A stretch of 64,000 bases of DNA from Flavobacteriales bacterium (GTDB lineage Bacteria; Bacteroidota; Bacteroidia; Flavobacteriales_C; GCA-002722245), in assembly GCA_023251095.1 (NCBI GenBank), contig JAHEZL010000001.1, forward strand, positions 195,871-259,870. Direction: 5' to 3'. The notes beneath the pieces are model-generated. The model was not told where the DNA came from, searched no databases, and saw only the letters and a program-made list of their open reading frames with translations. A program made the translations under genes and the position numbers. This document shows positions 15,849 through 24,247 of this stretch, piece after piece (position 1 is the stretch's first letter; each line of letters starts with the position of its first letter).

Positions 15849-18107
15849 ATGAACGAAACAACAGCTACTGATCCGGCCGCGCTGGCCTCTAAGTTTATTA
15901 ACCATACTCAAAAAAATATTTTCCTTACCGGTAAAGCCGGAACAGGTAAAACCACTTTCCTTAAACACATCATTCAATTCACCCACAAAAAAGCAGTAAT
16001 CGTTGCACCAACAGGTATTGCAGCCATTAATGCCGGAGGAGTTACCATACATTCTTTATTTCAATTGCCTTTCGGAAGTTTTGTACCTGTTAAACAAAAC
16101 TTCAGCAGTGCTTCTTCCAAAATTATTGATCCGCAAGCACTCTATAAAAACTTACACATCGCAGGAATCAAAAGAAAAATGTTGCAGGAGCTGGAACTGC
16201 TTATCATTGACGAAGTAAGTATGCTGCGCGCCGATTTGCTGGATGCTATAGATATGGTATTGCGCTTTGTGCGCCGCAAACAAAATGTTGCTTTCGGCGG
16301 AGTGCAGGTTTTGTTTATCGGCGATTTACTGCAACTTCCTCCCGTTGTAAAAGATGAAGATTGGCAGGTATTGAAAGCTTTTTATAAAAGTGTTTATTTT
16401 TTTGATGCCCGTGTTTTGCAACAGGAAAAACCATTGTACATTGAACTGGAGAAAATTTACCGTCAGGACGACAAGGTATTTATCTCTCTGCTCAACAACC
16501 TTCGAAACAACCTCATCACTCCCGATGATGTGGACTTATTGAATAAACATTATCAACCCGGATTCAAATCGCAGGAAAATTATATCACATTAACTACTCA
16601 CAATTACAAAGCCGATAAACTCAACAAAGATTATCTGCTGGAACTGAAAAACAAATCTTACTTTTTCCAGGCCGAAATCAAAGGGGAATTCAATGAATAT
16701 AGCTACCCTGTTGAGAAATCTCTGGAGTTAAAACTGGGAGCGCAAATCATGTTTATGAAAAATGATCCTACGGGCGCTCAACGTTTTTTCAACGGGAAAA
16801 TCGGTGTGGTTTCCTCCATTTCCGAAAAAGAAATTAAAGTACAATTCTCTCCAACTGAAAAAGAAATTACCATTGAGCCTTACGTTTGGGAAAACATAAA
16901 ATTCACACTCAACACCAGCACCAATGAAATCGACGAAAAAGTAAGCGGTACTTTCACTCAGTTTCCTATCAAACTGGCTTGGGCGATAACGGTGCATAAG
17001 AGTCAGGGACTCACTTTCGATAAAGCTATTATTGATATTGGATCTGCTTTTGCTCCCGGACAAGCTTACGTTGCTTTATCGCGACTGCGTAGTTTAAACG
17101 GACTCGTTCTCACCTCGCGCATCAACTACGAAAACATTGAGCAGGATGAAAAAGTAACTTCATTTTCAAAAACAAAAACCGAACAGGAAGATCTTGGCAG
17201 CTTAGTAGAAAAAGAAGAACTCTTATTTTTCAAAAGCTATTTATTGTCGTGTTATGATTTTTCGGCACTTTCGCAAATCCTTCTGGAACACGCTCAATCC
17301 TACGACAAGGCGGAAAATAAATCAGTGAAACAACAGCATAAAGATTGGGCCTTCGAATTAAAAACCTCTTTCGATAAAGAAAAACCTCATGCCGATAAAT
17401 TTCTGAATTATGTAAATTCAGTATTGAACAAAAAAGAAAAGGGACATCTGGAAACATTGAACGGACGGGTAAAAGCCGCCGCCGACTATTTCACTCCCGT
17501 ATTTAAAAATTTGTCTAAAACGGTGATCCAACAAATTGAAAAAGTAAAAGCCGAAAAAAAAATAAAGACCTATATCGGAGAATTGCTCGATCTCGAAGCT
17601 TCTTTATATGAACAAATGAAACGCATTCAAAAAGCACAGGCCTTAACAGAAGCCATCATCAGCAATAAAGAATTTTCAAAAGAATCTATTCAGCACATCA
17701 TCAATGATAAAGCCCGACTGGAAACCATGAATGCTCTCTTTCAGCAAAGCAGCAGCATAGGTGTGAGTCGCGTTGGAAAAGTAAAAGGTCCTAAAAAAGA
17801 TAAGGTAGATACTAAAGCGCTGACTTTTAAATTGTATCAGGAAGGAAAATCAATTGAAGAAATCGCTAAAGAAAGAGCTTTGGCACACACCACCATTGAA
17901 ACACACCTGGCGCATTTCGTAGCTTTGGGAAAACTGGATGTTTCTGTTTTTATCAATGAAGAAAAAATACAACAAATCATTACTGCTGCCAAAGCAATAA
18001 AGTCTTTTCAGTTAATTCCTATCAAACAAGTATTGGGAGATGAATTCAGTTATAGCGATATCCGCTTTGCAATGGCCAAATATTTAGGCGGAAAAATCAA
18101 CGAATAA
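15849..18107 (+). CDS. Pif1-like DNA helicase with C-terminal helix-turn-helix
   Basis: A 752-residue superfamily 1B helicase: Walker A GKAGTGKT (28-35), then APTGIAAINAGG, Walker B LLIIDEVSMLRAD, GDLLQLPPV, and the C-terminal motif VHKSQGLTFDKAIIDIG with ALSRLRS. The C-terminal 100 residues contain LTFKLYQEGKSIEEIAKER, an HTH of the type found at RecQ C-termini. Pif1 helicases unwind G-quadruplexes and stalled forks with 5'-3' polarity. Bacteroidota commonly carry this two-part form. It is monocistronic between the anti-sigma gene and a convergent T9SS gene. Confidence 0.92.
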   Translation: MNETTATDPAALASKFINHTQKNIFLTGKAGTGKTTFLKHIIQFTHKKAVIVAPTGIAAINAGGVTIHSLFQLPFGSFVPVKQNFSSASSKIIDPQALYKNLHIAGIKRKMLQELELLIIDEVSMLRADLLDAIDMVLRFVRRKQNVAFGGVQVLFIGDLLQLPPVVKDEDWQVLKAFYKSVYFFDARVLQQEKPLYIELEKIYRQDDKVFISLLNNLRNNLITPDDVDLLNKHYQPGFKSQENYITLTTHNYKADKLNKDYLLELKNKSYFFQAEIKGEFNEYSYPVEKSLELKLGAQIMFMKNDPTGAQRFFNGKIGVVSSISEKEIKVQFSPTEKEITIEPYVWENIKFTLNTSTNEIDEKVSGTFTQFPIKLAWAITVHKSQGLTFDKAIIDIGSAFAPGQAYVALSRLRSLNGLVLTSRINYENIEQDEKVTSFSKTKTEQEDLGSLVEKEELLFFKSYLLSCYDFSALSQILLEHAQSYDKAENKSVKQQHKDWAFELKTSFDKEKPHADKFLNYVNSVLNKKEKGHLETLNGRVKAAADYFTPVFKNLSKTVIQQIEKVKAEKKIKTYIGELLDLEASLYEQMKRIQKAQALTEAIISNKEFSKESIQHIINDKARLETMNALFQQSSSIGVSRVGKVKGPKKDKVDTKALTFKLYQEGKSIEEIAKERALAHTTIETHLAHFVALGKLDVSVFINEEKIQQIITAAKAIKSFQLIPIKQVLGDEFSYSDIRFAMAKYLGGKINE

Positions 18108-18242
18108 CAATCATCTAGATTTTTCCATCCAGAAAATCCGTTACGGTTCTGGAAATAAAAATGCAGGTTTTTATGGTCTGTAAACCGGCTCTAAAAAAAA
18201 TATCACTAAAAAATCCGTTGCTATACATAGGTGTAAATATAT

Positions 18243-19694
18243 TTATTCCTTGACAAATTTCACTGTTTGAGCATTATTTTCATTTTCAAATCGCAATAAA
18301 TAGATTCCCTGAGGAAGTTTACTCACGTCGATTTGTGACTTAGCGCTTTGAATATTTGTTTCAAATAATGTCTGACTATTGATATTTAAAATTTTCACTT
18401 TAGAGGCCGAACCATCCGTTAATAGTGACAATACATCATATACAGGATTGGGATATAAAGAAATTTTATTATTTTCTTTCTCTGTAAAATCAATCACTAT
18501 AGTTTTAGAAAATTCAAAAGACTCATCTTTATCCACAATTTTCAAACGGCAATAATTATTTCCCGGCAGGGGATGTTCATCCGTAAATGAATAACTTAAA
18601 ACAGAAGAGCTGTTTCCTAATGCCTCTACTCTTCCGATAGATTCATAGTGAATTCCATCTGAAGAACGTTCAATTACATAATGATCAGAATTTATTTCGC
18701 TCGCTGTTTTCCATGAAAAATTGGTAACCCCATCATTTTTCAATCCTGTGAATGAAAGCAAATCGACCGGTAAAGTTCCTGTTGTTGTTGCAAAAGAAAA
18801 ATACTGCATAGTGTGTCCCGAAGTATTCACCTCACCTTGTACACCTACTGTAAATCCGGTACTGGTTATCCCGTTAATGGCGATTGTTGACGGACCGTTG
18901 ATAAAAGTATAAGAAGTGGTGGCAGGCATATCATAATCTTTAAACCACAAATTATTATTCAGATCGGTAATGTCTTTTACAATTACCCAATCAGGAGTAG
19001 CGCCATAATTAATAGTCGTCGCACTGCCATTTCCGGCGTATGTTCCGGTATATGCCGTTGATCCTTTAAAAGCAACATAATTGTATTTAGATCCATCATC
19101 AACACCTGATGAACCCGAAGCCGGTACGGTAAAACCTGTTGCCGTGTAACTACTCACACTTGCGGAGGAAGCATCTAAAGTAGACGCACTTGAAAAAGCA
19201 TCGGGTATATTGTCCCAACCATCCATTGAAATATTTCCGTAATCATTCCAGTCACCGGCTTCTCCTAATACCCATAACATTCCCGGACGATAGCCTAAAT
19301 TCATCGTTTGAGCACTGGTGGAGCCTGTATAAGTACCTACTGAGATGTCGCCATCAGCATCCAAAGCCACATAATAATAAATTATTCCGCTGGCATTGGC
19401 CGAACTACCGGCAGTAAAACCATCGGCATCAAAAGAATTAACATAATTGGAAGCCGGAACATTCGCGGAGGAAAGAACTTTTGATTTTCCTGCCGACATG
19501 GTAGAAGTAGAAATAAAGGATGAAGAGGCATTGGCCGGCTTAACTAAAACTGCTTCGGGTTGAAAACCTAAACCTGAAATTGCTTTGGATGCACCACCGT
19601 TACCGGTATAATGTCCAACAGCTTGTCGCAATGCATTGGCAGAAATTGATAAAAACATCATAGCATAAAAAATGCTGCATTTTAAATTAGTCAT
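18243..19694 (-). CDS. Large T9SS surface protein with repeated YTGNG modules (paralog 1)
   Basis: A 483-residue protein starting at MTNLKCSIFYAMMFLSISANA, a signal peptide; a longer frame to 19745 would run through the leader hairpin and is rejected. Residues about 25-310 hold three divergent copies of a module with GHYTGNGGASKAISGLGFQPEAVLVK, SVGTYTGST...LGYRPGMLWV and YTGTYAGNG...TPDWVIVK. I believe such modules are classed as DUF7483, seen in phage and surface proteins, but cannot check. Then comes the WKTASEINSDHYVIERSSDG segment usual before sorting domains, and a type A T9SS tail (ISLYPNPVYDVLSL). It is a tandem paralog of the next upstream gene. Likely surface-exposed; function unknown. 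Confidence 0.85.
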   Translation of the reverse strand: MTNLKCSIFYAMMFLSISANALRQAVGHYTGNGGASKAISGLGFQPEAVLVKPANASSSFISTSTMSAGKSKVLSSANVPASNYVNSFDADGFTAGSSANASGIIYYYVALDADGDISVGTYTGSTSAQTMNLGYRPGMLWVLGEAGDWNDYGNISMDGWDNIPDAFSSASTLDASSASVSSYTATGFTVPASGSSGVDDGSKYNYVAFKGSTAYTGTYAGNGSATTINYGATPDWVIVKDITDLNNNLWFKDYDMPATTSYTFINGPSTIAINGITSTGFTVGVQGEVNTSGHTMQYFSFATTTGTLPVDLLSFTGLKNDGVTNFSWKTASEINSDHYVIERSSDGIHYESIGRVEALGNSSSVLSYSFTDEHPLPGNNYCRLKIVDKDESFEFSKTIVIDFTEKENNKISLYPNPVYDVLSLLTDGSASKVKILNINSQTLFETNIQSAKSQIDVSKLPQGIYLLRFENENNAQTVKFVKE

Positions 19695-19721
19695 AATAGT
19701 AGCGTTAATCGTAGTATCAAC

Positions 19722-19741
19722 AGCAATTCCCCCGAACTGCT
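19722..19741 (-). promoter_or_regulatory. Leader hairpin with GGGG loop, paralog 1
   Basis: In the minus-strand RNA AGCAGTTC-GGGG-GAATTGCT forms an 8-bp stem with one G.U pair that would be A.C on the other strand. It lies 27 nt before the start codon. The same loop and position recur at 21453-21472, with a U-A for C-G exchange in the stem. Confidence 0.6.
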
Positions 19742-19772
19742 TCACTGTAATTTACAGTGAGCACTAAAAATA
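19742..19772 (-). promoter_or_regulatory. Possible -7 box and adjoining perfect palindrome, paralog 1
   Basis: A 9-bp perfect inverted repeat with one central base (TCACTGTAA-T-TTACAGTGA, 19742-19760) directly adjoins the leader hairpin. Just upstream on the minus strand is TATTTTTA (19765-19772), one mismatch from TAnnTTTG, without a clear TTG at -33. The palindrome would lie at the transcript start, as an operator might. Confidence 0.4.
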
Positions 19773-19896
19773 TGCTACTTAAGAAGGTAATAGGAAATAA
19801 GTTTGTTGTAAAATAACATTTCGAAAAGTAGTTTTTTTAATTCAAAAAACTGATTTTCAAATAGTTAAAACAAATAAAAAGAAGGAGGCAAAGGGA

Positions 19897-21423
19897 TTAA
19901 TTCTTACAGAATTTCAGCATTTCTGAAACTGCATTTTGTGTTACAATTCTTATTGAATAATATCCATCGGCTAAAGAAAGTAAATTCACATTTACTGTAT
20001 TGCTTCCTTTGCTTACTGCGAATTCAGAAAAATACACCAGTTGACCGATAGCATCATATACTTCTAAATGGGCTGTCCCGTTTTTCACCGCTTCAAAATT
20101 CACTTGTGTATTTTCTTTTGCCGGATTTGGAAATAAAGAAATATGAGACGTTGAATTTCCGCTGTTAAAATCAACTACTACGGTTTTAAAAAATGCATAG
20201 GATTCATCTTTATCTACTGCCTTTAAGCGATAATAATTATTTCCCGATAAAGGATGTTCGTCCGTAAATGAATAATTTAAAACAGAAAAACTTGAACCGG
20301 CAGCTTCCACTCTGCCAATGGCTTCATAGTGAATTCCGGCAGCGGAACGCTCTAATACATAATAATCAGAATTTATTTCACTGGCTGTTTTCCATAATAA
20401 TTTTATTCCATCCTCTTCTCTCACTCCTTTAAACGACAACAATTCAACGGGTAGGATATCTGCAGCATCCAGAGCAAACCATTCCGACGCACTGCCGAAA
20501 ATATTTGCATCACCTGAAGTTCCCAGATCAAAACCATCATTTCCTATTGCTGTTACCTGTAAAGTAGAAAGAGCTCCTCCGAAAGTATAGGAATCGGCAG
20601 CCGGAATAACTGTGGTTTTATACCAGCTGGTTGCACCCGGTGCGCTTCCCTGATCTTTGGCAAACACAAATACAGGATGACTACCAACCCCGGTAACAAT
20701 TGATCTTGCAGTAGCATTCCCTGTGTACGACCCTGTTTTTCCGTAATTGAATGCAGCATAATGATAAGTCACGCCAACGTTGGCATAATCAGTTACCGTG
20801 AAGGCTGTAGCAGTATATGAACTTAATAATTCCTTGTGCCAGTCGGCAGCACCACCCAACATATAAAAACTATTGGCTTCATTGTTTACCATATTCATTT
20901 GGGAATTGTGTGGCCAGGTAGCATCGGCACCCATAGCCCAAACCATTTTAGGTTTAAATCCAACTGTCACTGTTTGGTAAGAAGCGGAACCTACAAAAGT
21001 TCCTGTTGCAACAGCATTAGAAGAAAAAGCAGTATAGTAATAAGTAATCGTATTGGTATTGGCATCAGCCGAATTAGTGCCTACAGTAAAATATCCCGAC
21101 CCGAAAGAAGTAATATAATTTGAAACCAAAGCATTGGCACCATTCAGTTTTACTTTACCTCCCATAGTATTAGTAGCGATAAAACTTGTACCTGAACCGC
21201 TTTTTTGCACCAGCACACACACAGGCGTAAAGCCTAAACCCGTAACATTAAAAGCCGTTCCTCCATTTCCTGTATATGTTCCAACAGCAACGTTTTGAGC
21301 TGTTAAAGCATTGACAAACAAAACAAGGCTGAAAACAAAAACTAAAGATGATTTTTTTTGAAAATGAAAGGATATAAAAGTAGAATAACTTTTAAAACGT
21401 GGTTTTAAGTCAGTAGTGTGCAT
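19897..21423 (-). CDS. Large T9SS surface protein with repeated YTGNG modules (paralog 2)
   Basis: A 508-residue protein with a long polar N-terminus, then a hydrophobic signal core (SLVFVFSLVLFVNALTAQ). Three divergent modules follow: VGTYTGNGGTAFNVTGLGFTPVCVLVQ, ATGTFVGSASYQTVTVGFKPKMVWA and TGSYTGNATARSIVTGVGSHPVFVFA. Then WKTASEINSDYYVLERSAAG, nearly identical over 60 residues to paralog 1, and a type A sorting domain (ISLFPNPAKENTQV to SEMLKFCKN). It is transcribed from a strong promoter and precedes paralog 1 by 202 bp, so both may share some transcription. Tandem duplication is the simplest origin. Function is unknown; surface display is expected from the sorting signal. Confidence 0.86.
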   Translation of the reverse strand: MHTTDLKPRFKSYSTFISFHFQKKSSLVFVFSLVLFVNALTAQNVAVGTYTGNGGTAFNVTGLGFTPVCVLVQKSGSGTSFIATNTMGGKVKLNGANALVSNYITSFGSGYFTVGTNSADANTNTITYYYTAFSSNAVATGTFVGSASYQTVTVGFKPKMVWAMGADATWPHNSQMNMVNNEANSFYMLGGAADWHKELLSSYTATAFTVTDYANVGVTYHYAAFNYGKTGSYTGNATARSIVTGVGSHPVFVFAKDQGSAPGATSWYKTTVIPAADSYTFGGALSTLQVTAIGNDGFDLGTSGDANIFGSASEWFALDAADILPVELLSFKGVREEDGIKLLWKTASEINSDYYVLERSAAGIHYEAIGRVEAAGSSFSVLNYSFTDEHPLSGNNYYRLKAVDKDESYAFFKTVVVDFNSGNSTSHISLFPNPAKENTQVNFEAVKNGTAHLEVYDAIGQLVYFSEFAVSKGSNTVNVNLLSLADGYYSIRIVTQNAVSEMLKFCKN

Positions 21424-21452
21424 AGAAATGCGCCGTAATAGTAGTAAAAGCT

Positions 21453-21472
21453 AGTAATTCCCCCGAATTACT
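21453..21472 (-). promoter_or_regulatory. Leader hairpin with GGGG loop, paralog 2
   Basis: In the minus-strand RNA AGTAATTC-GGGG-GAATTACT is a perfect 8-bp stem with a GGGG loop, 29 nt before the start codon and about 25 nt after the predicted transcription start. Compared with paralog 1, stem position 3 changes C-G to U-A and position 5 G.U to A-U. Confidence 0.65.
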
Positions 21473-21499
21473 TTAAAAATAGCATTATAGTGTCGGCCG

Positions 21500-21530
21500 C
21501 GAATATAGACGATACCATCACGCTTGTCAA
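21500..21530 (-). promoter_or_regulatory. Strong promoter of paralog 2
   Basis: On the minus strand TTGACA is followed 17 nt later by TATATT. In Bacteroidota terms this is TTG, 20 nt, TATATTCG (one mismatch to TAnnTTTG). The predicted leader is about 70 nt and contains the GGGG hairpin. Confidence 0.65.
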
Positions 21531-21563
21531 GTTTACTTTTCAATAAAATTGAACTTCTTAAAA

Positions 21564-24194
21564 CTATCTGTATTTGCTGATCAGCTTGGCCACAATTCCG
21601 GTCCAACCGGTTTGATGACTCGCACCCACTCCCCTTGAATTATCCCCATGAAAATATTCATAAAAGAGCACCAGATCTTTAAAGTGTTCTTCCTGGTAAA
21701 TCGGGTGTTTATCATTTACGGGGCGATGACCTTCTTTATCCAGAGTAAACATAGAAACCAATCGCTTGGTAATTTCAGTAGCGATATCTCCCAGATTCAA
21801 TTCAACTCCCGATCCTTTCGGATATTCCAGTTTTAAAGTATCACCATAATATTTGTGATACTCCCTGAGCGAATCCACCAGTAAATAATTCACAGGCATC
21901 CAAACCGGTCCTCTCCAGTTGGAGTTACCGCCAAACATAGCCGTAGTAGATTCTCCCGGTTGATAATTGATAGAGTATTTCCCTCCTTCAATATCAATGG
22001 AATATTCCTGAGTGTGTCTTTTTGAAAGCGAACGAATACCGCCCGGAGCAAGGAACTCAGCTTCATCTATCATGGCCTGAATCAACTTGATCATCCTGTC
22101 TTTAGGAATCAAAGAGAAAAGAATATCTTCTCCTTCTTTGTAATCCTGAATGGCTAAAAACTTGATTTTATTTTTTCTGTTATTTACAAAATATTTGAGG
22201 CGTTTTGTAAATCCGGGAATGTCTTTCAGGGTTTCTTTTGGGATTAAGGAAACTGCGTATAACGGCGACAAACCAACCAAAGAGTGAATTTTCAGCTTAA
22301 CAAATTTCTTTCCGGGCAAACGCAATACATCATAATAAAATCCACCTTCTTCATCCCATGCACCTATCCAGTCTTCCGATTTATTTAAAGATTCGGAGAT
22401 GTACACAAAATGCTCAAAAAACTTGGTAGCCACATCTTCGAAAGATGAATCGTACTCGCAAATTTTAATGGCAATTTTCATCATATTTAATGAATACATC
22501 GCCATCCAGCTGGTACCATCGGCCTGCTCTAAAGTACCACCACCGGGCAACTCACTGCTTCTGTCGAAAACCCCAATGTTATCCAATCCAAGGAAACCGC
22601 CTTCAAAAACATTTTTTCCTTTGGCATCTTTTCTATTGACCCACCAGGTAAAATTGATCATGAGTTTTTGAAAAACTCGTTTCAAAAATTTCACATCTCC
22701 CCTACCGTATAATTTTTTCTCTGTCTCAAAAATAAGAATGGCCGCCCATGCCTGCACAGGAGGATTAACATCACCAAAAGCCCATTCGTACGCAGGAATC
22801 TGTCCGTTAGGCGCCATGTACCACTCGCGCATGATGATGATGAGTTGCTTCTTGGCAAACTCAGGATCCACCATGGACAAAGGCACACAATGAAAAGCTA
22901 AATCCCATGCGGCATACCAGGGATATTCCCATTTATCGGGCATGGAAATAATATCCTCATTGCGAAGGGTCGTCCAGCTTTTATTTCTTCCTCTTTTTCT
23001 CGATTCAGGCGGAACAGGCTGCAAAGGATCTCCTTCCAGCCATTTTTCAACATCGTAATTGTAATATTGCTTGGTCCACAACATTCCCGCAAAAGCTTGT
23101 CGCTGAATATTTTTTAAATCCTCACTGATAACTTTCGGAATAAATTTCTCATAAAAAATATCAGCTTCTTTCAATCGCAAATCAAAAATCTCTTCAAAAG
23201 CGGGCGCGAAAGGATTGGATTCCGCAGGTGTTTTAGTGAGTTTAAGTTTAACCACTACCGATTCTCCACCCTGGATTTTACGTTGATATAAAGGAGATAA
23301 TTTAGTTCCTGATTTTTTATTCTTGAAAATTTCAAAGTCGTTTTCTGTTACTGCTTTGTGAAAGGCATCTTTCACATAAGGAGTTCTATTGGGCGTATTG
23401 AAAATACGCTCCATGTTGGTTTCATTTTCGGTAAACAAAACCTGCTCGGGCGTTTGAAAATACAAATAGTAATCGCCTATTTTATGGTGCGATGCTTTAA
23501 CACCGCTATAGCCCACCAATCCTTCAACAGTTTCAATTGTAGGCTTGTTCAAATCAACACCAAAACTCCACAGGTTACGAAACCACAAGGTTGGCAAGAT
23601 GGATAAATCGGCAGCATCGGCACCACGATTGTGTGCCGAAATTTTTATCAGATAATCAAAAGGACCTTCTTTCGCATATTCAACAAAAACATCAAAATAT
23701 TTGTTTTCATTAAACACACCTGTATCCAACAATTCGTATTCGGGATCTTCTTTGCTTCTGGTTAAATTAACGTGTTTGAGATCACTGTAAGGAAATTTCG
23801 ACTGAGGATATTTGTACAAATATTTCATGTACGAATGCGAAGGCGTATTGTCCAAATAGTAATACAACTCTTTACAGTCTTCACCGTGGTTACCAATTGG
23901 TCCACTTAAACCGTACAATCTTTCTTTTAAAATAGAATCATTGCCATTCCACAGCGACAAACAAAAACAAAGATTTTGGTAGTGGTCGGAAATTCCAGCA
24001 ATGCCATCTTCTCCCCATCTGTAGGTACGTGAACGCGAATGATCGTGAGTGAAATAATCCCACGCGGCGCCATCCGGACTGTAATCTTCTCTTACCGTTC
24101 CCCACTGTCGTTCACTGAGGTAAGGACCCCATCTTTTCCAAAATTTTACTTTCGATTTAGCTTCTTCTAATCTTATTTCTTCTGCAGTCTTCAT
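21564..24194 (-). CDS. GH63-like glucosidase (mannosyl-oligosaccharide glucosidase family)
   Basis: An 876-residue protein without signal peptide. The N-terminus SERQWGTVREDYSPDGAAWDYFTHDHSRSRTYRWGEDG is diagnostic of the bacterial glucosidase group related to GH63/MGH1. The (alpha/alpha)6 barrel carries WDLAFH, a likely catalytic acid, and NSNWRGPVWMPVNYLLVDSL near the C-terminus, which follows the likely catalytic Glu in QPGEST. The family cleaves alpha-linked glucose or related sugars; the substrate here is unknown. It is cytoplasmic by sequence and is flanked by unrelated genes, not a polysaccharide utilisation locus with SusC/D. Length agrees with relatives. Confidence 0.88.
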   Translation of the reverse strand: MKTAEEIRLEEAKSKVKFWKRWGPYLSERQWGTVREDYSPDGAAWDYFTHDHSRSRTYRWGEDGIAGISDHYQNLCFCLSLWNGNDSILKERLYGLSGPIGNHGEDCKELYYYLDNTPSHSYMKYLYKYPQSKFPYSDLKHVNLTRSKEDPEYELLDTGVFNENKYFDVFVEYAKEGPFDYLIKISAHNRGADAADLSILPTLWFRNLWSFGVDLNKPTIETVEGLVGYSGVKASHHKIGDYYLYFQTPEQVLFTENETNMERIFNTPNRTPYVKDAFHKAVTENDFEIFKNKKSGTKLSPLYQRKIQGGESVVVKLKLTKTPAESNPFAPAFEEIFDLRLKEADIFYEKFIPKVISEDLKNIQRQAFAGMLWTKQYYNYDVEKWLEGDPLQPVPPESRKRGRNKSWTTLRNEDIISMPDKWEYPWYAAWDLAFHCVPLSMVDPEFAKKQLIIIMREWYMAPNGQIPAYEWAFGDVNPPVQAWAAILIFETEKKLYGRGDVKFLKRVFQKLMINFTWWVNRKDAKGKNVFEGGFLGLDNIGVFDRSSELPGGGTLEQADGTSWMAMYSLNMMKIAIKICEYDSSFEDVATKFFEHFVYISESLNKSEDWIGAWDEEGGFYYDVLRLPGKKFVKLKIHSLVGLSPLYAVSLIPKETLKDIPGFTKRLKYFVNNRKNKIKFLAIQDYKEGEDILFSLIPKDRMIKLIQAMIDEAEFLAPGGIRSLSKRHTQEYSIDIEGGKYSINYQPGESTTAMFGGNSNWRGPVWMPVNYLLVDSLREYHKYYGDTLKLEYPKGSGVELNLGDIATEITKRLVSMFTLDKEGHRPVNDKHPIYQEEHFKDLVLFYEYFHGDNSRGVGASHQTGWTGIVAKLISKYR

Positions 24195-24247
24195 TTTTCA
24201 TCAAGTTGTAAAAGCCCCACCCTTAAGATTTCCGCATTATGCAGAAA

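Noticed and set aside
18108-18242. Short inverted repeat (TCCAGAA/TTCTGGA) between the Pif1-like gene and paralog 1
   Set aside because: The 7-bp stem has a 12-nt loop and no T-run; too weak to call a terminator.
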